A DNA stretch of 41,195 nucleotides from assembly GCA_944385925.1 (NCBI GenBank), contig CALWZE010000037.1, forward strand, positions 1 through 41,195. The letters are read 5' to 3'. This stretch comes from an uncultured Clostridia bacterium (lineage in GTDB: Bacteria > Bacillota > Clostridia > Oscillospirales > Ruminococcaceae). This document shows, one piece after another, positions 25,753-33,268 of the stretch (its first letter is position 1; every line of letters begins with the position of its first letter). The position numbers were made by a program, and so were the translations under genes. The notes under the pieces are model-generated. The model did not search any database, was not told where the DNA came from, and saw only the letters and a program-made list of their open reading frames with translations.

Positions 25753-26028
25753 TCAAAGGCCGAGAAAGCCTTTTTTTCGCGGTTTTGCGGGCGCTTCTTT
25801 CGCATTTTTGACTAAAATAATGTCTGTGCCAATTTTTTCCACATCGCGCCATTCGACCGTCACGTCTTCCAACCTTGCGCCCAAGCCCAGCATCTCGTTT
25901 CTTCCGTAGATCACAAAGCGCTGAATGGACGCTGTCTGCGGGTCAAACTCAAAATCATCAATCAGCCCCAAGCGAGCGCCGCTTTCCAGGCACACGACCT
26001 CTTTTTCGCGAATTTCAGAAAAAAGCAT
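25753..26028 (-). CDS. YlmC/YmxH-family PRC-barrel protein
   Basis: 91 residues. The sequence MLFSEIREKEVVCLESGARL, then GLIDDFEFDPQTASIQRFVI, is the PRC-barrel pattern of the YlmC/YmxH family, small proteins conserved in endospore-forming Firmicutes and often annotated as sporulation-related; the molecular role is not established. The basic C-terminal tail (PAKPRKKGFLGL) is typical of family members. A GTG one codon earlier is an alternative start. The gene is upstream of nrdJ on the same strand, but nrdJ's promoter lies in the gap. Confidence 0.8.
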   Translation of the reverse strand: MLFSEIREKEVVCLESGARLGLIDDFEFDPQTASIQRFVIYGRNEMLGLGARLEDVTVEWRDVEKIGTDIILVKNAKEAPAKPRKKGFLGL

Positions 26029-26541
26029 CACTCTTACCCCGCTTTAAAAACAAATATATCCAATTATATTCCGCTTTTGGGGAATTAAACCCTCTCAAGG
26101 CGTCTGCATTCTCCTGCGGCGCTGCTTTTGCACTTTTCTCTCAAATCAATCCGAGACTACGAAGTATCATAGAAGGAGAGAAGTTTGCTATATAGGATAG
26201 CGCCAAAGGTGAATGATCCAAAGTTGTTTTGCACATATGATGACACATTTACCTGTTTTTCTTGTAGATATCATTGTTTTAATACTGCGCCCCCTCTTAT
26301 ACATTTTTTCGTTTTCTGAAAATCAATTGATTTTTGCGTCTTAGGGAACGCATTTTACAAATCATAACTTTCGACCGTCTTAATAGCCTCAGCAATACTG
26401 CGGTTCTGTTTCACCGATCAGGATTGCCGGATGCTCTTCAGATGTCCAGAAAAAATGGCTTCGGCAGCGAAATCCATCCGTCCCTTTTCCCAAACTTACT
26501 TTTATTGGATAATTTTGCTATAACGTCTGCGCCGCAAAGAC
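26029..26541. other. Gene-free spacer between malQ and the PRC-barrel gene
   Basis: No supported gene. It contains a 16-bp perfect palindrome AAAATCAATTGATTTT at 26319-26334 whose ATCAATTGAT core also occurs at the centre of the 30-bp palindrome behind arsR; the sequence is AT-rich and this may be chance. Open frames on the plus strand continue into the antisense of malQ and are not credible. Confidence 0.4.
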
Positions 26542-26580
26542 AAAAAGCCTGCTGTCCACGATTTGCAGGCAGCAGGTTTT
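26542..26580 (-). terminator. Terminator of malQ
   Basis: CCTGCTG (26548-26554) pairs with CAGCAGG (26570-26576); the intervening bases can form an alternative GCCTGC/GCAGGC stem. On the minus strand it ends in CTTTTTG, on the plus strand in TTTTT. It lies about 70 bases past the malQ stop. Confidence 0.7.
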
Positions 26581-26648
26581 TCTATGATATATTTTTGATT
26601 CGATCGCATAAGGCTCAAACGTTTTTACGGCGACAATTTGACTCGCTG

Positions 26649-28142
26649 TCAGTCCCCGTTCCAGTGACTGTCCGGCAAGCGACCGCTGCACGCAGTGCGC
26701 CGGTAAATTTTTTGCGCCAGCCCATCATCTATCAGGCGATAAGGTATCCGGGTATTCCAATTGTCCCCAAGCGTTGACGGTGTGTTGATTCGATACGCGG
26801 CATCAAGTCCAAGCCAGTCAAAAAGTGGAATGATGGCGGTGTCCGCAACGCTGAAAAGCACTGCGTCCACCATTCGCTCCACCGTTTCCCGCTCATCTTC
26901 CGCGCGGAGATATTCTGCCGCTCTGGCTGCCGCCGACGGATCATTTCTGCACCATTCCGCCGTTGTTGCGTTGTCATGGGTCGCCGTATATGCAACCGTG
27001 TTTCTTTTCAGATTGTATGGCAGATACGGGTTGTTCGGGCTACCGTCAAAAGCAAACTGCAATACCGCCATGCCGGGAAATCCGCTGTATTCCAAAAGCG
27101 CCTGTACGGCGTCGCTCTGTTTGCCCAGATCTTCCGCAATCAAGCGCAGCTGCGGCATGGCGCGGCGCAGCTCGTCGATTAGTTTTCTGTCGGGGCCCGG
27201 CATCCAGTGCCCGCCGGCGGCCGTTTTGTCACCTGCCGGCACCGCCCAAAAATCATGCAGGCCCCGGAAATGATCGATCCGAACAACGTCGCAGATCGAT
27301 GCATTAAACGCAAGCCGGTTCTTCCACCAGGCAAAGCCGGTTTTCTCATGATACTCCCAATCATAGAGCGGGTTTCCCCAAAGCTGGCCGTCCTTGGAAA
27401 AATAGTCGGGCGGACAACCGGCAACAAAGCTCGGATTTCCCTTTTCATCCAACATGAAAAGCTCGGGGAACGCCCAAAAATCACTGCTGTCCCGGGAAAC
27501 GTAAATCGGGATATCGCCTATAATCTGCACACCATGCTTATTTGCGCAGCGTTTCAGCGCAAACCACTGACTGTAAAACAGGTATTGCAGCATTTTATGA
27601 AAATCAATTTCCTTTTGGTGAGAACGCCGGAATTCCGCGCATGCCTCCGAGCGCGGATTTTGCAGCTGCTCAGGCCAATCCCAAAGCGCGGCGCCGCCCA
27701 GGCTTGCCTTGATGCTCATAAAGGCGGCATAATCCTCCAGCCACCCACGATTATTTTCGCAAAAAGAAAGATACTCCGGTTTTGAAAAGTCAAATCTTGA
27801 CGCCGCTGCACGCAAAATCTTTTCTCTGGACGCGCGGACCCGTTCATAATCAATCCGGCTTTCCTCAAAAGCGCCGCAGTACTCCCTGCACTCATCGAAC
27901 TGCACCAGGCCGTCGAACATAAGCAGTTCCACATCAATAAAAAGCGGATTGCCGGCCGTGCCGGAATAGGACTGATAGGGGGATTCCCCATATCCCGTCG
28001 GTCCCATCGGAAGAATCTGCCAGTACCGCTGGCCGGCTTTTTGCAAAAAGTCCACGAATCCATAAGCGTCTTTGCCAAAACAGCCGATGCCGTAAAGGGA
28101 AGGCAGGCTGAATACCGGCATCAGAATGCCGCTAGCTCTCAT
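26649..28142 (-). CDS. malQ: 4-alpha-glucanotransferase (amylomaltase)
   Basis: 497 residues, GH77 family. It moves segments of alpha-1,4-glucan between acceptors in maltodextrin and glycogen metabolism. The N-terminal GILMPVFSLPSLYGIGCFG and GESPYQSYSGTAGNP are typical. Catalytic residues are seen in VVRIDHFRGLHDFWAVPAG (nucleophile Asp), LIAEDLG (acid/base Glu) and YTATHDNATTAEW (transition-state Asp). The start follows the stop codon of the upstream permease by one base, indicating coupling. The metabolic link with that permease is not obvious, and no glycogen genes are adjacent. Confidence 0.97.
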   Translation of the reverse strand: MRASGILMPVFSLPSLYGIGCFGKDAYGFVDFLQKAGQRYWQILPMGPTGYGESPYQSYSGTAGNPLFIDVELLMFDGLVQFDECREYCGAFEESRIDYERVRASREKILRAAASRFDFSKPEYLSFCENNRGWLEDYAAFMSIKASLGGAALWDWPEQLQNPRSEACAEFRRSHQKEIDFHKMLQYLFYSQWFALKRCANKHGVQIIGDIPIYVSRDSSDFWAFPELFMLDEKGNPSFVAGCPPDYFSKDGQLWGNPLYDWEYHEKTGFAWWKNRLAFNASICDVVRIDHFRGLHDFWAVPAGDKTAAGGHWMPGPDRKLIDELRRAMPQLRLIAEDLGKQSDAVQALLEYSGFPGMAVLQFAFDGSPNNPYLPYNLKRNTVAYTATHDNATTAEWCRNDPSAAARAAEYLRAEDERETVERMVDAVLFSVADTAIIPLFDWLGLDAAYRINTPSTLGDNWNTRIPYRLIDDGLAQKIYRRTACSGRLPDSHWNGD

Positions 28143-28143
28143 T

Positions 28144-29217
28144 TTACTGTTTCCCCGTTTCCTGTTCTTTTTTCTCGATTCCGGACAGCACGGCCCTGGA
28201 TATCACGGCGGTCAGCGGGACGCCAAGAACGACCCCGGTAATACCGCCAATCCCGGCTCCCAGCGTCACGCCGGCAAAGACAAGCAAACCATCCAGCCCG
28301 ATTGCCTCGCCAACCACTTTCGGATAGATCACCGAACCCTCGAACTGCTGCAGCGCGACCAGAAAAACCAGAAAAATCAGCGCCTGAATCGGATTTTCCA
28401 GCAACAACAGCAGAACAGCCGGCACGGCGCCGATATAGGCCCCAATTACAGGGATCAGGCTGGTTAAGGCAATCAACACGCTGATCAGCGCGGCATAGGG
28501 CAGCCGGATAATCAGCATGCCTGCAAAGCAAAGCGATCCGAGGATGATCCCCTCGATGACCTGGCCGTTGACAAAGCGCTTGAAGGTGCGCGCGAAATCA
28601 ATTGTATACCGGTATATTTTAGCGCATATTGGGCTGGATGTAAACGCGCGATTGACCCGATCAAGAAACAGGCAGATTTTTTCCTTACGTATCAGAAGGT
28701 AGACAGCAAAAACCGCCGCTAGAGAAAAGCGCACCAGACTTCCGGCAATATCCATCAAGGTCAGCGCAACGGCAGAGGCATAATTTTGAATACTGTCATC
28801 CGCAAGAAGCGAATACCCGCTTTTAGATTCAATTCCAATCTTACGGCAGAACTCCTCGACGCTTCTTGTAATTTCCGCAGCATAATACGGCGCGCGTGCA
28901 GCCAGCCGCTCCACGCTTTGGACAAGGTTCGGCAAAACGATATAGCATGCGCCGATTGCGATTGTGCAGACCGCTGCAATCGCAATAACAACGGCAGTTG
29001 TCCTGCTTTTTCCCTCCCCTTTCGGATGCAGCAGCTTTTGAAACCCATCTACAGGCCCGTCCAGTGCAAGCGCGATCAGAACGCCAAACGCCAGCGGCCG
29101 GGTGATGTCGGCCACAAACAGAAAAATCTCCAGAACACGGTCAACGTTTAAGGCAGCCGCCAGCAAAAGCGCCGCGGCTGCGCCGACTGTCCACAGCCTG
29201 AGCCGATCAAATTTCAT
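28144..29217 (-). CDS. AI-2E family transporter (PF01594 permease)
   Basis: 357 residues with about eight membrane helices. The conserved central and C-terminal parts are seen as FVNGQVIEGIILGSLCFAGM and PVIGAYIGAVPAVLLLLLEN, then GLDGLLVFAGVTLGAGIGG. Family members have been linked to AI-2 export, Na+/H+ exchange or unknown substrates, so no substrate is assigned. The frame is open up to 29382, but that would cross the RNase P RNA promoter and 5' end on the other strand. ATG 29217 is preceded by GGGAGGGAG, which decides the start. Confidence 0.88.
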   Translation of the reverse strand: MKFDRLRLWTVGAAAALLLAAALNVDRVLEIFLFVADITRPLAFGVLIALALDGPVDGFQKLLHPKGEGKSRTTAVVIAIAAVCTIAIGACYIVLPNLVQSVERLAARAPYYAAEITRSVEEFCRKIGIESKSGYSLLADDSIQNYASAVALTLMDIAGSLVRFSLAAVFAVYLLIRKEKICLFLDRVNRAFTSSPICAKIYRYTIDFARTFKRFVNGQVIEGIILGSLCFAGMLIIRLPYAALISVLIALTSLIPVIGAYIGAVPAVLLLLLENPIQALIFLVFLVALQQFEGSVIYPKVVGEAIGLDGLLVFAGVTLGAGIGGITGVVLGVPLTAVISRAVLSGIEKKEQETGKQ

Positions 29218-29289
29218 TTTCTCCCTCCCTGCCTGCCGTTTTGTTCTGTCTATTAGTATTCGCACTGCATGCCGTTCTATTTGCACTGT

Positions 29290-29318
29290 TTTACATTTGC
29301 GGAAGAATATGCTATACT
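29290..29318 (+). promoter_or_regulatory. rnpB promoter
   Basis: TTTACA (29290-29295), a 17-base spacer and TATACT (29313-29318) place the transcript start near 29325, at the first base pairs of the RNase P P1 helix. Confidence 0.8.
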
Positions 29319-29320
29319 TA

Positions 29321-29661
29321 TGCGGCGAGCAGACCAGATGGCAGCGCATCCTTTGGGGATGTGAGGAAAGTCCGAGCTCCACAGGGCAGAATAGCTGTTA
29401 ACGGCAGCCGAGGGTAACCTCAGGGACAGTGCAACAGAGATATACCGCCCGTTTCATACGGGTAAGGATGGAAAGGCGAGGTAAGAGCTCACCGGCGCAC
29501 AGGCGACTGTGCGGCCCTGCAAACCCTATTCGGAGCAACACCGAACTGAACGCTTGAGCCGGCCCGGCGATGTTCAAGAGCGTGGCTATAAGCCGTATGG
29601 CGACTTACGGCGCAGATAGATTGTCATCCAATACAGAACTCGGCTTACAGGTCTGGTCGCA
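29321..29661 (+). ncRNA. rnpB: RNase P RNA, bacterial type A
   Basis: This is the catalytic RNA of RNase P, which matures tRNA 5' ends. Conserved cores are plain: GAGGAAAGTCCGAGCTCCAC with the cluster CAGGGCAGA near the 5' side (P4 and CR I), GGGTAAGGATGGAAAGGCGA in the middle, and GTGGCTATAAGCCG with ACAGAACTCGGCTTACAGG (CR V and 3' P4) near the end. P1 is formed by CAGACC near 29330-29335 with GGTCTG near 29650-29655. The layout fits the ancestral type A rather than the Bacillus type B fold, as in many Clostridia. Ends are estimated to within a few bases. Confidence 0.97.
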
Positions 29662-29667
29662 TATATG

Positions 29668-29697
29668 AAAAAGGAACGGTCAGCGCCGTTCCTTTTT
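29668..29697 (+). terminator. Terminator of rnpB
   Basis: A perfect 12-bp stem (29668-29679 with 29686-29697) with TCAGCG loop ends in TTTTT, immediately after the mature 3' end. Confidence 0.92.
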
Positions 29698-29849
29698 CTC
29701 TTGCCTGCCGCCGGATGCCAAGGCTTTTTCCATACACGAAAAGGCGAACAGACAATTTTCCGGCATCCTGATAGAATTTGCCGCTGTTATCCGAATAAAC
29801 GTTTTCCCCGGCAATCTTTAAGGCAATTTCCTGTAAATCCCATGTTATG

Positions 29850-30110
29850 TCAACGCAGGATCACACTAAGCAGGCGAATAAGGAGCATCAGCACCGTACC
29901 GCAAGCGCCAAGAAGCGCGGAGCACCCTACCGTAACCAGATTGACGGGAATCCCGACCAGTGTTACACCGCTGAAAAGATTGACCGCGGCCAATGTGGCG
30001 ACACCGCCGAGTGCCGCATAGAAGGAATCACGCAGCGGACGGCGGCATTTCCGCACCATCAGCAAATAGGCTATCACTAACAGCCCCAAAACTACATATG
30101 TCCAGTTGAT
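29850..30110 (-). CDS. bofA: BofA-family protein (pro-sigma-K processing inhibitor-like)
   Basis: About 86 residues with two to three hydrophobic segments. ALGGVATLAAVNLFSGVTLV and GIPVNLVTVGCSALLGACGT match the BofA pattern of N-L-x-G...I-P-V/I-N-x-x-T. BofA holds the SpoIVFB protease inactive in the forespore outer membrane until sigma-K is needed. The conserved N-terminus (INWTYVVLGLL) is encoded in frame, but the first usual start codon is TTG 30089, inside it and without a ribosome-binding site. An AUC at 30110, nine bases after AGGCGG, gives the expected product, so a rare start codon or a sequence error is possible. Confidence 0.8.
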   Translation of the reverse strand: MNWTYVVLGLLVIAYLLMVRKCRRPLRDSFYAALGGVATLAAVNLFSGVTLVGIPVNLVTVGCSALLGACGTVLMLLIRLLSVILR

Positions 30111-30192
30111 TTTTGCACACCGCCTTTCTCCTTTACAGGATATTCTGTCCGCTGCAGATTTAGGCTTCTGTTTTTGAAATTAATCCCTTCTA

Positions 30193-30265
30193 AAAAAACT
30201 GAGCCTTTATAAACAGCGCAAAATCGGTATTTTTTCAGTGTGTTTTGCGCAAGGCTGAGTTTTTT
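30193..30265. terminator. Large two-part hairpin with T tracts on both strands
   Basis: An outer 15-bp stem with one mismatch (30193-30207 with 30251-30265) and an inner perfect 8-bp stem GCGCAAAA/TTTTGCGC (30216-30223 with 30243-30250). T runs end both strands, so it could terminate transcripts from either side. No annotated gene ends here, which points to an unrecognised minus-strand transcript from the secG side. Confidence 0.55.
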
Positions 30266-30299
30266 GGTCGATACGTCGCTTTTATCCGCTCCGCATGAA

Positions 30300-30555
30300 C
30301 CTTTTTTACAGGGCAGGAAGTCATCTCCACCACTGGCTATTTTGTTATCATCCCCGGCTAAGCCGGGAGCTTATGTAAGTCCCTAAAAGGCTTCATACCC
30401 GCAAACCGCTTAAAAGGCATTGAGTCATTTCCTCTTGCAATGCTTGAACGTCAGCCCGGAAACAGGCGTTGCTTTCCAAGTTCAACTTTGTGACCTCCAT
30501 GAAGTCGCTGATTTTTCTCGTTTTGCTCAATTCTTGAAGCTGAAACTTTATTATA
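30300..30555 (-). other. Unassigned spacer, possible structured RNA
   Basis: A -10-like TATAAT lies at 30555-30550 on the minus strand, with no good -35. Downstream, CCTTTT plus AGGG (30390-30381) can pair with CCCT plus AAAAGG (30313-30300) around a CCCGGC/GCCGGG hairpin (30367-30353). The unit would end at the hairpin at 30193-30265, giving an RNA of about 350 bases. A short open frame also crosses 30393-30545, ending in MEVTKLNLESNACF and more, without a clear ribosome-binding site. I recognise neither a known RNA family nor a protein family here. Confidence 0.3.
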
Positions 30556-30611
30556 CCCCCGGCAGAATCGGGGATATCCTTATGCTTAAGCAAACAGACG
30601 ACAACAAAAAA

Positions 30612-30642
30612 ACAGCAGGCGCTCATATTGAGCGCCTGCTGT
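30612..30642 (-). terminator. Terminator of secG
   Basis: A perfect 14-bp stem (30612-30625 with 30629-30642) and 3-base loop are followed by TTTTTTT on the minus strand, 12 bases after the secG stop. The plus strand also has a T-rich tail. Confidence 0.9.
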
Positions 30643-30653
30643 CCTTTTTTCTC

Positions 30654-30905
30654 TTATTTATTCGCAGACATTGCGATAAAGCTGACGACAAAGGTTGCAA
30701 CAAACAGAACCACCGCAAGGATCTTGGTGATGTTCGCAAGCTTCGCGTCACGGTCTCTTGAACGGCCGCGCACAGTTGTGCCTTCGCCGCCCATGATAAC
30801 GCTCGACATGCCGCCGCCCTTATTATTCTGGAGCGACACCACCACAACCGTGAAGATGCACGCGAGAATCAACAGGCTGCCGGCAACAATTTCAAGAGTG
30901 CTCAT
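30654..30905 (-). CDS. secG: Protein-export membrane protein SecG
   Basis: 83 residues with two membrane helices (about 4-24 and 61-81). SecG stabilises SecYE and assists SecA-driven export. The conserved interhelix stretch is VSLQNNKGGGMSSVIMGG, matching SecG members in Firmicutes. GGAGG lies seven bases before the ATG. It has its own promoter and terminator and so appears monocistronic. Confidence 0.95.
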   Translation of the reverse strand: MSTLEIVAGSLLILACIFTVVVVSLQNNKGGGMSSVIMGGEGTTVRGRSRDRDAKLANITKILAVVLFVATFVVSFIAMSANK

Positions 30906-30937
30906 GCTTTTACCTCCATCAGAGTTACAACATTAAG

Positions 30938-30966
30938 ATGATACCACACCTAAAGCCAAAAAGCAA
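30938..30966 (-). promoter_or_regulatory. Probable secG promoter
   Basis: On the minus strand TTGCTT (30966-30961), a 17-base spacer and TATCAT (30943-30938) lie about 33 bases before the secG start. Confidence 0.5.
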
Positions 30967-30999
30967 CTGTTTTTCAGCACAATAAAGCATTTCCTGCCA

Positions 31000-33240
31000 T
31001 CAAAGCAGGCTCGTCTGCTCCGCAATATCCTCTTCACGCAGAATCGCGCCCGCCGCAGGCAAATTACGTGTGCGGTAGCGATGCGGATCTGCGAGCTCCA
31101 ATCCATCCGCTTCGACCACTTTTTCAACTTTTCCGTTCTTTTTAAGGGTCATAACCTGGACACCGAGCGTATCCTTCGCCTGTTTAACAGGCACAAGCGC
31201 GGTGTTGACCAGGAGCATCCGTCCGCCGTTTGAGTAAACTGCAAATTCCCTGTCCTGCAAAACGACCACCGCGCGCACAAGTTCGGCCTTCGCGCAATAG
31301 GCGTTTGCAAGCTTTTTACGGTTGAGTTTGGTTTCAAAGGATTTCATCGGAACTTTTGCCACCTTACCGTTGTCATAAAAGAACAGAATGTGCCCGCTGT
31401 AGTCCTCTGTAACCGCGATTGCAATCGGGAATTCCCCTTCTGCCATCTCGAGTTTCGAAGCAACAAAATCGCCGATCAGGCTGGCTTTTCCATCCTCAAA
31501 GTCATTCGCGCGCGCTTTATAGACCTGACGCTGGTTGGTGAAAAACAGCAGGTGCGCATCGTTTTTGCATTCCTGGCTAAATACGATCCGGTCATTTTCC
31601 TTAAGCTTCTGTTCTCCGCTCATGCGCAAAGACTGCGGCGTGATTTTTTTGAAATATCCCTCCGCTGTATAAAAAACAGAAACAGGATAATCGGGAATAC
31701 TCTCAGCTTCCTCCTCGTATTCGCCGACTGCCTCATATTGGATGCTGGTCCGCCGGGGCTGTGCAAATTTTTTGGCGACCTCAGCCTGCTCGGACATAAT
31801 GATGCGGTCAATTTTCTTCTGGTCGGCCAAAACGCCGCGCAATTCCTCGATTTCCTGCCGCAGCTTATCGATCTCCGCAGTGCGGTTGAGGATATATTCA
31901 CGGTTAAGCTGACGCAGCTTGATCTCCGCAATATAATTTGCCTGTATCTCGTCTATCGCGAAACCAATCATCAGGTTGGGGACGACTTCCTTTTCTTCCT
32001 CGGTTTTGCGGATAATCTCGACCGCCTTGTCGATATCCAGCAAAATTTTGGCAAGGCCGTTGAGCAGATGCAGACGCTCCTCCTTGCCCTTGAGGTCATA
32101 GGCTGTTCTGCGGCGAACACATTCGCGGCGGAAACCGATCCACTCATTGAGTATTTCCCGCACGCCCAGCAGCCTCGGCATCCCGCCGATAAGCACCGTA
32201 AAATTGCAGGCATAACTGTCCTCAAGCGGCGTAAGCTTGAAAAGCTTCTGCATCAGCTTTTCAGGGTCCTGTCCGCGCTTGAGATCCAGCGTAAGCCGCA
32301 GACCTTTCAGGTCCGTCTCGTCCCGCATGTCGCTGAGTTCACGGATCTTTCCCGCCTTGACCTGCTCGGCAATCTTATCCATAATCGCCTCAATGGTGGT
32401 CGAGGAAGGGATTTCGGTGATCTCAATGCTGTTGTTTTCCTTGATGTATACGTAACGGCAGCGTACCCTGACCGAACCGCGTCCCGTCTCGTAAATCTGC
32501 CTGATCGCCCGCGGGTCATACAGCAGTTCGCCGCCGCCCGGAAAGTCCGGAGCCTTGAGGGTGGACATCAGGTCGTGCTCGGGATTTTTGAGCAGCGCAA
32601 CCGTGGTCTCGCAGACTTCAGCCAGATTGAACGGGCAGATCGCGCTCGCCATGCCGACCGCAATGCCGATGTTGGCGTTGACAAGTATGGTCGGAAAGGT
32701 CGCCGGCAGCAAAGTCGGCTCCTTCATGGTGTTGTCGTAGTTGTCCACAAAGTCCACTGTATCTTTGGAAATATCCGCAAACAGCTGCCCGCTGATTTCG
32801 GCAAGCTTCACCTCGGTATATCGGGAAGCCGCATAGGCCATATCCCGGCTGTAGGCCTTGCCGAAATTGCCCTTGGAATCGACATAAGGGTGCAGCAGGC
32901 TCTCGTTTCCGCGGGCAAGACGGACCATCGTCTCATAAATCGCGGCGTCGCCGTGCGGATTGAGCTTCATGGTCTGGCCGACAACGTTTGCCGACTTGGT
33001 CCGCGCGCCGGTGAGCAGCCCCATGAGATACATCGTGTACAGCAGCTTCCGATGCGAGGGCTTGAAGCCGTCGATCTCAGGCAGCGCACGGGATACAATT
33101 ACGCTCATTGCGTAGGGCATATAGTTCTGCCGCAGGGTATCGACAATCGGGGTTTCAACCGTCGTTCCCGCGCCGGATATCTCTACATTCTCGCCGATTT
33201 GTGCGTCGTGGCGCACAACCGTCTCTTTCTTTTTCGCCAT
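31000..33240 (-). CDS. Type II topoisomerase subunit A (ParC/GyrA-like paralogue)
   Basis: 746 residues. It carries the DNA breakage-reunion domain: the N-terminal RQNYMPYAMSVIVSRALPEI, the winged-helix region, and the catalytic tyrosine Y141 in AYAASRYTEVKL. A long coiled-coil tower follows (EIDKLRQEIEELRGVLADQK). The C-terminal part from about 500 has some beta-pinwheel-like repeats (YSGHILFFYDNGKVAKVPMK) but lacks a clear GyrA box QRRGGKG, so supercoiling activity like gyrase is doubtful; decatenation or relaxation is more likely. Its partner subunit is directly upstream. Clostridia often carry such a pair in addition to gyrAB. Confidence 0.88.
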   Translation of the reverse strand: MAKKKETVVRHDAQIGENVEISGAGTTVETPIVDTLRQNYMPYAMSVIVSRALPEIDGFKPSHRKLLYTMYLMGLLTGARTKSANVVGQTMKLNPHGDAAIYETMVRLARGNESLLHPYVDSKGNFGKAYSRDMAYAASRYTEVKLAEISGQLFADISKDTVDFVDNYDNTMKEPTLLPATFPTILVNANIGIAVGMASAICPFNLAEVCETTVALLKNPEHDLMSTLKAPDFPGGGELLYDPRAIRQIYETGRGSVRVRCRYVYIKENNSIEITEIPSSTTIEAIMDKIAEQVKAGKIRELSDMRDETDLKGLRLTLDLKRGQDPEKLMQKLFKLTPLEDSYACNFTVLIGGMPRLLGVREILNEWIGFRRECVRRRTAYDLKGKEERLHLLNGLAKILLDIDKAVEIIRKTEEEKEVVPNLMIGFAIDEIQANYIAEIKLRQLNREYILNRTAEIDKLRQEIEELRGVLADQKKIDRIIMSEQAEVAKKFAQPRRTSIQYEAVGEYEEEAESIPDYPVSVFYTAEGYFKKITPQSLRMSGEQKLKENDRIVFSQECKNDAHLLFFTNQRQVYKARANDFEDGKASLIGDFVASKLEMAEGEFPIAIAVTEDYSGHILFFYDNGKVAKVPMKSFETKLNRKKLANAYCAKAELVRAVVVLQDREFAVYSNGGRMLLVNTALVPVKQAKDTLGVQVMTLKKNGKVEKVVEADGLELADPHRYRTRNLPAAGAILREEDIAEQTSLL

Positions 33241-33268
33241 TCTATTCCGCTCCTTGGGTATTCTATGC

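Noticed and set aside
28144..29382. Longer 412-residue start for the AI-2E-family permease
   Set aside because: It would run over the rnpB promoter and 5' end on the opposite strand and lacks the strong GGGAGGGAG found at ATG 29217.
30190..30560. tmRNA gene
   Set aside because: Length would fit, but there is no tRNA-like domain, no GGTTCGANNCC T-arm and no plausible tag reading frame.
30393..30626. 77-codon minus-strand open frame downstream of secG
   Set aside because: It begins inside the secG terminator hairpin. A shorter start is conceivable, but no ribosome-binding site or family is recognised; kept only as part of the unassigned spacer.
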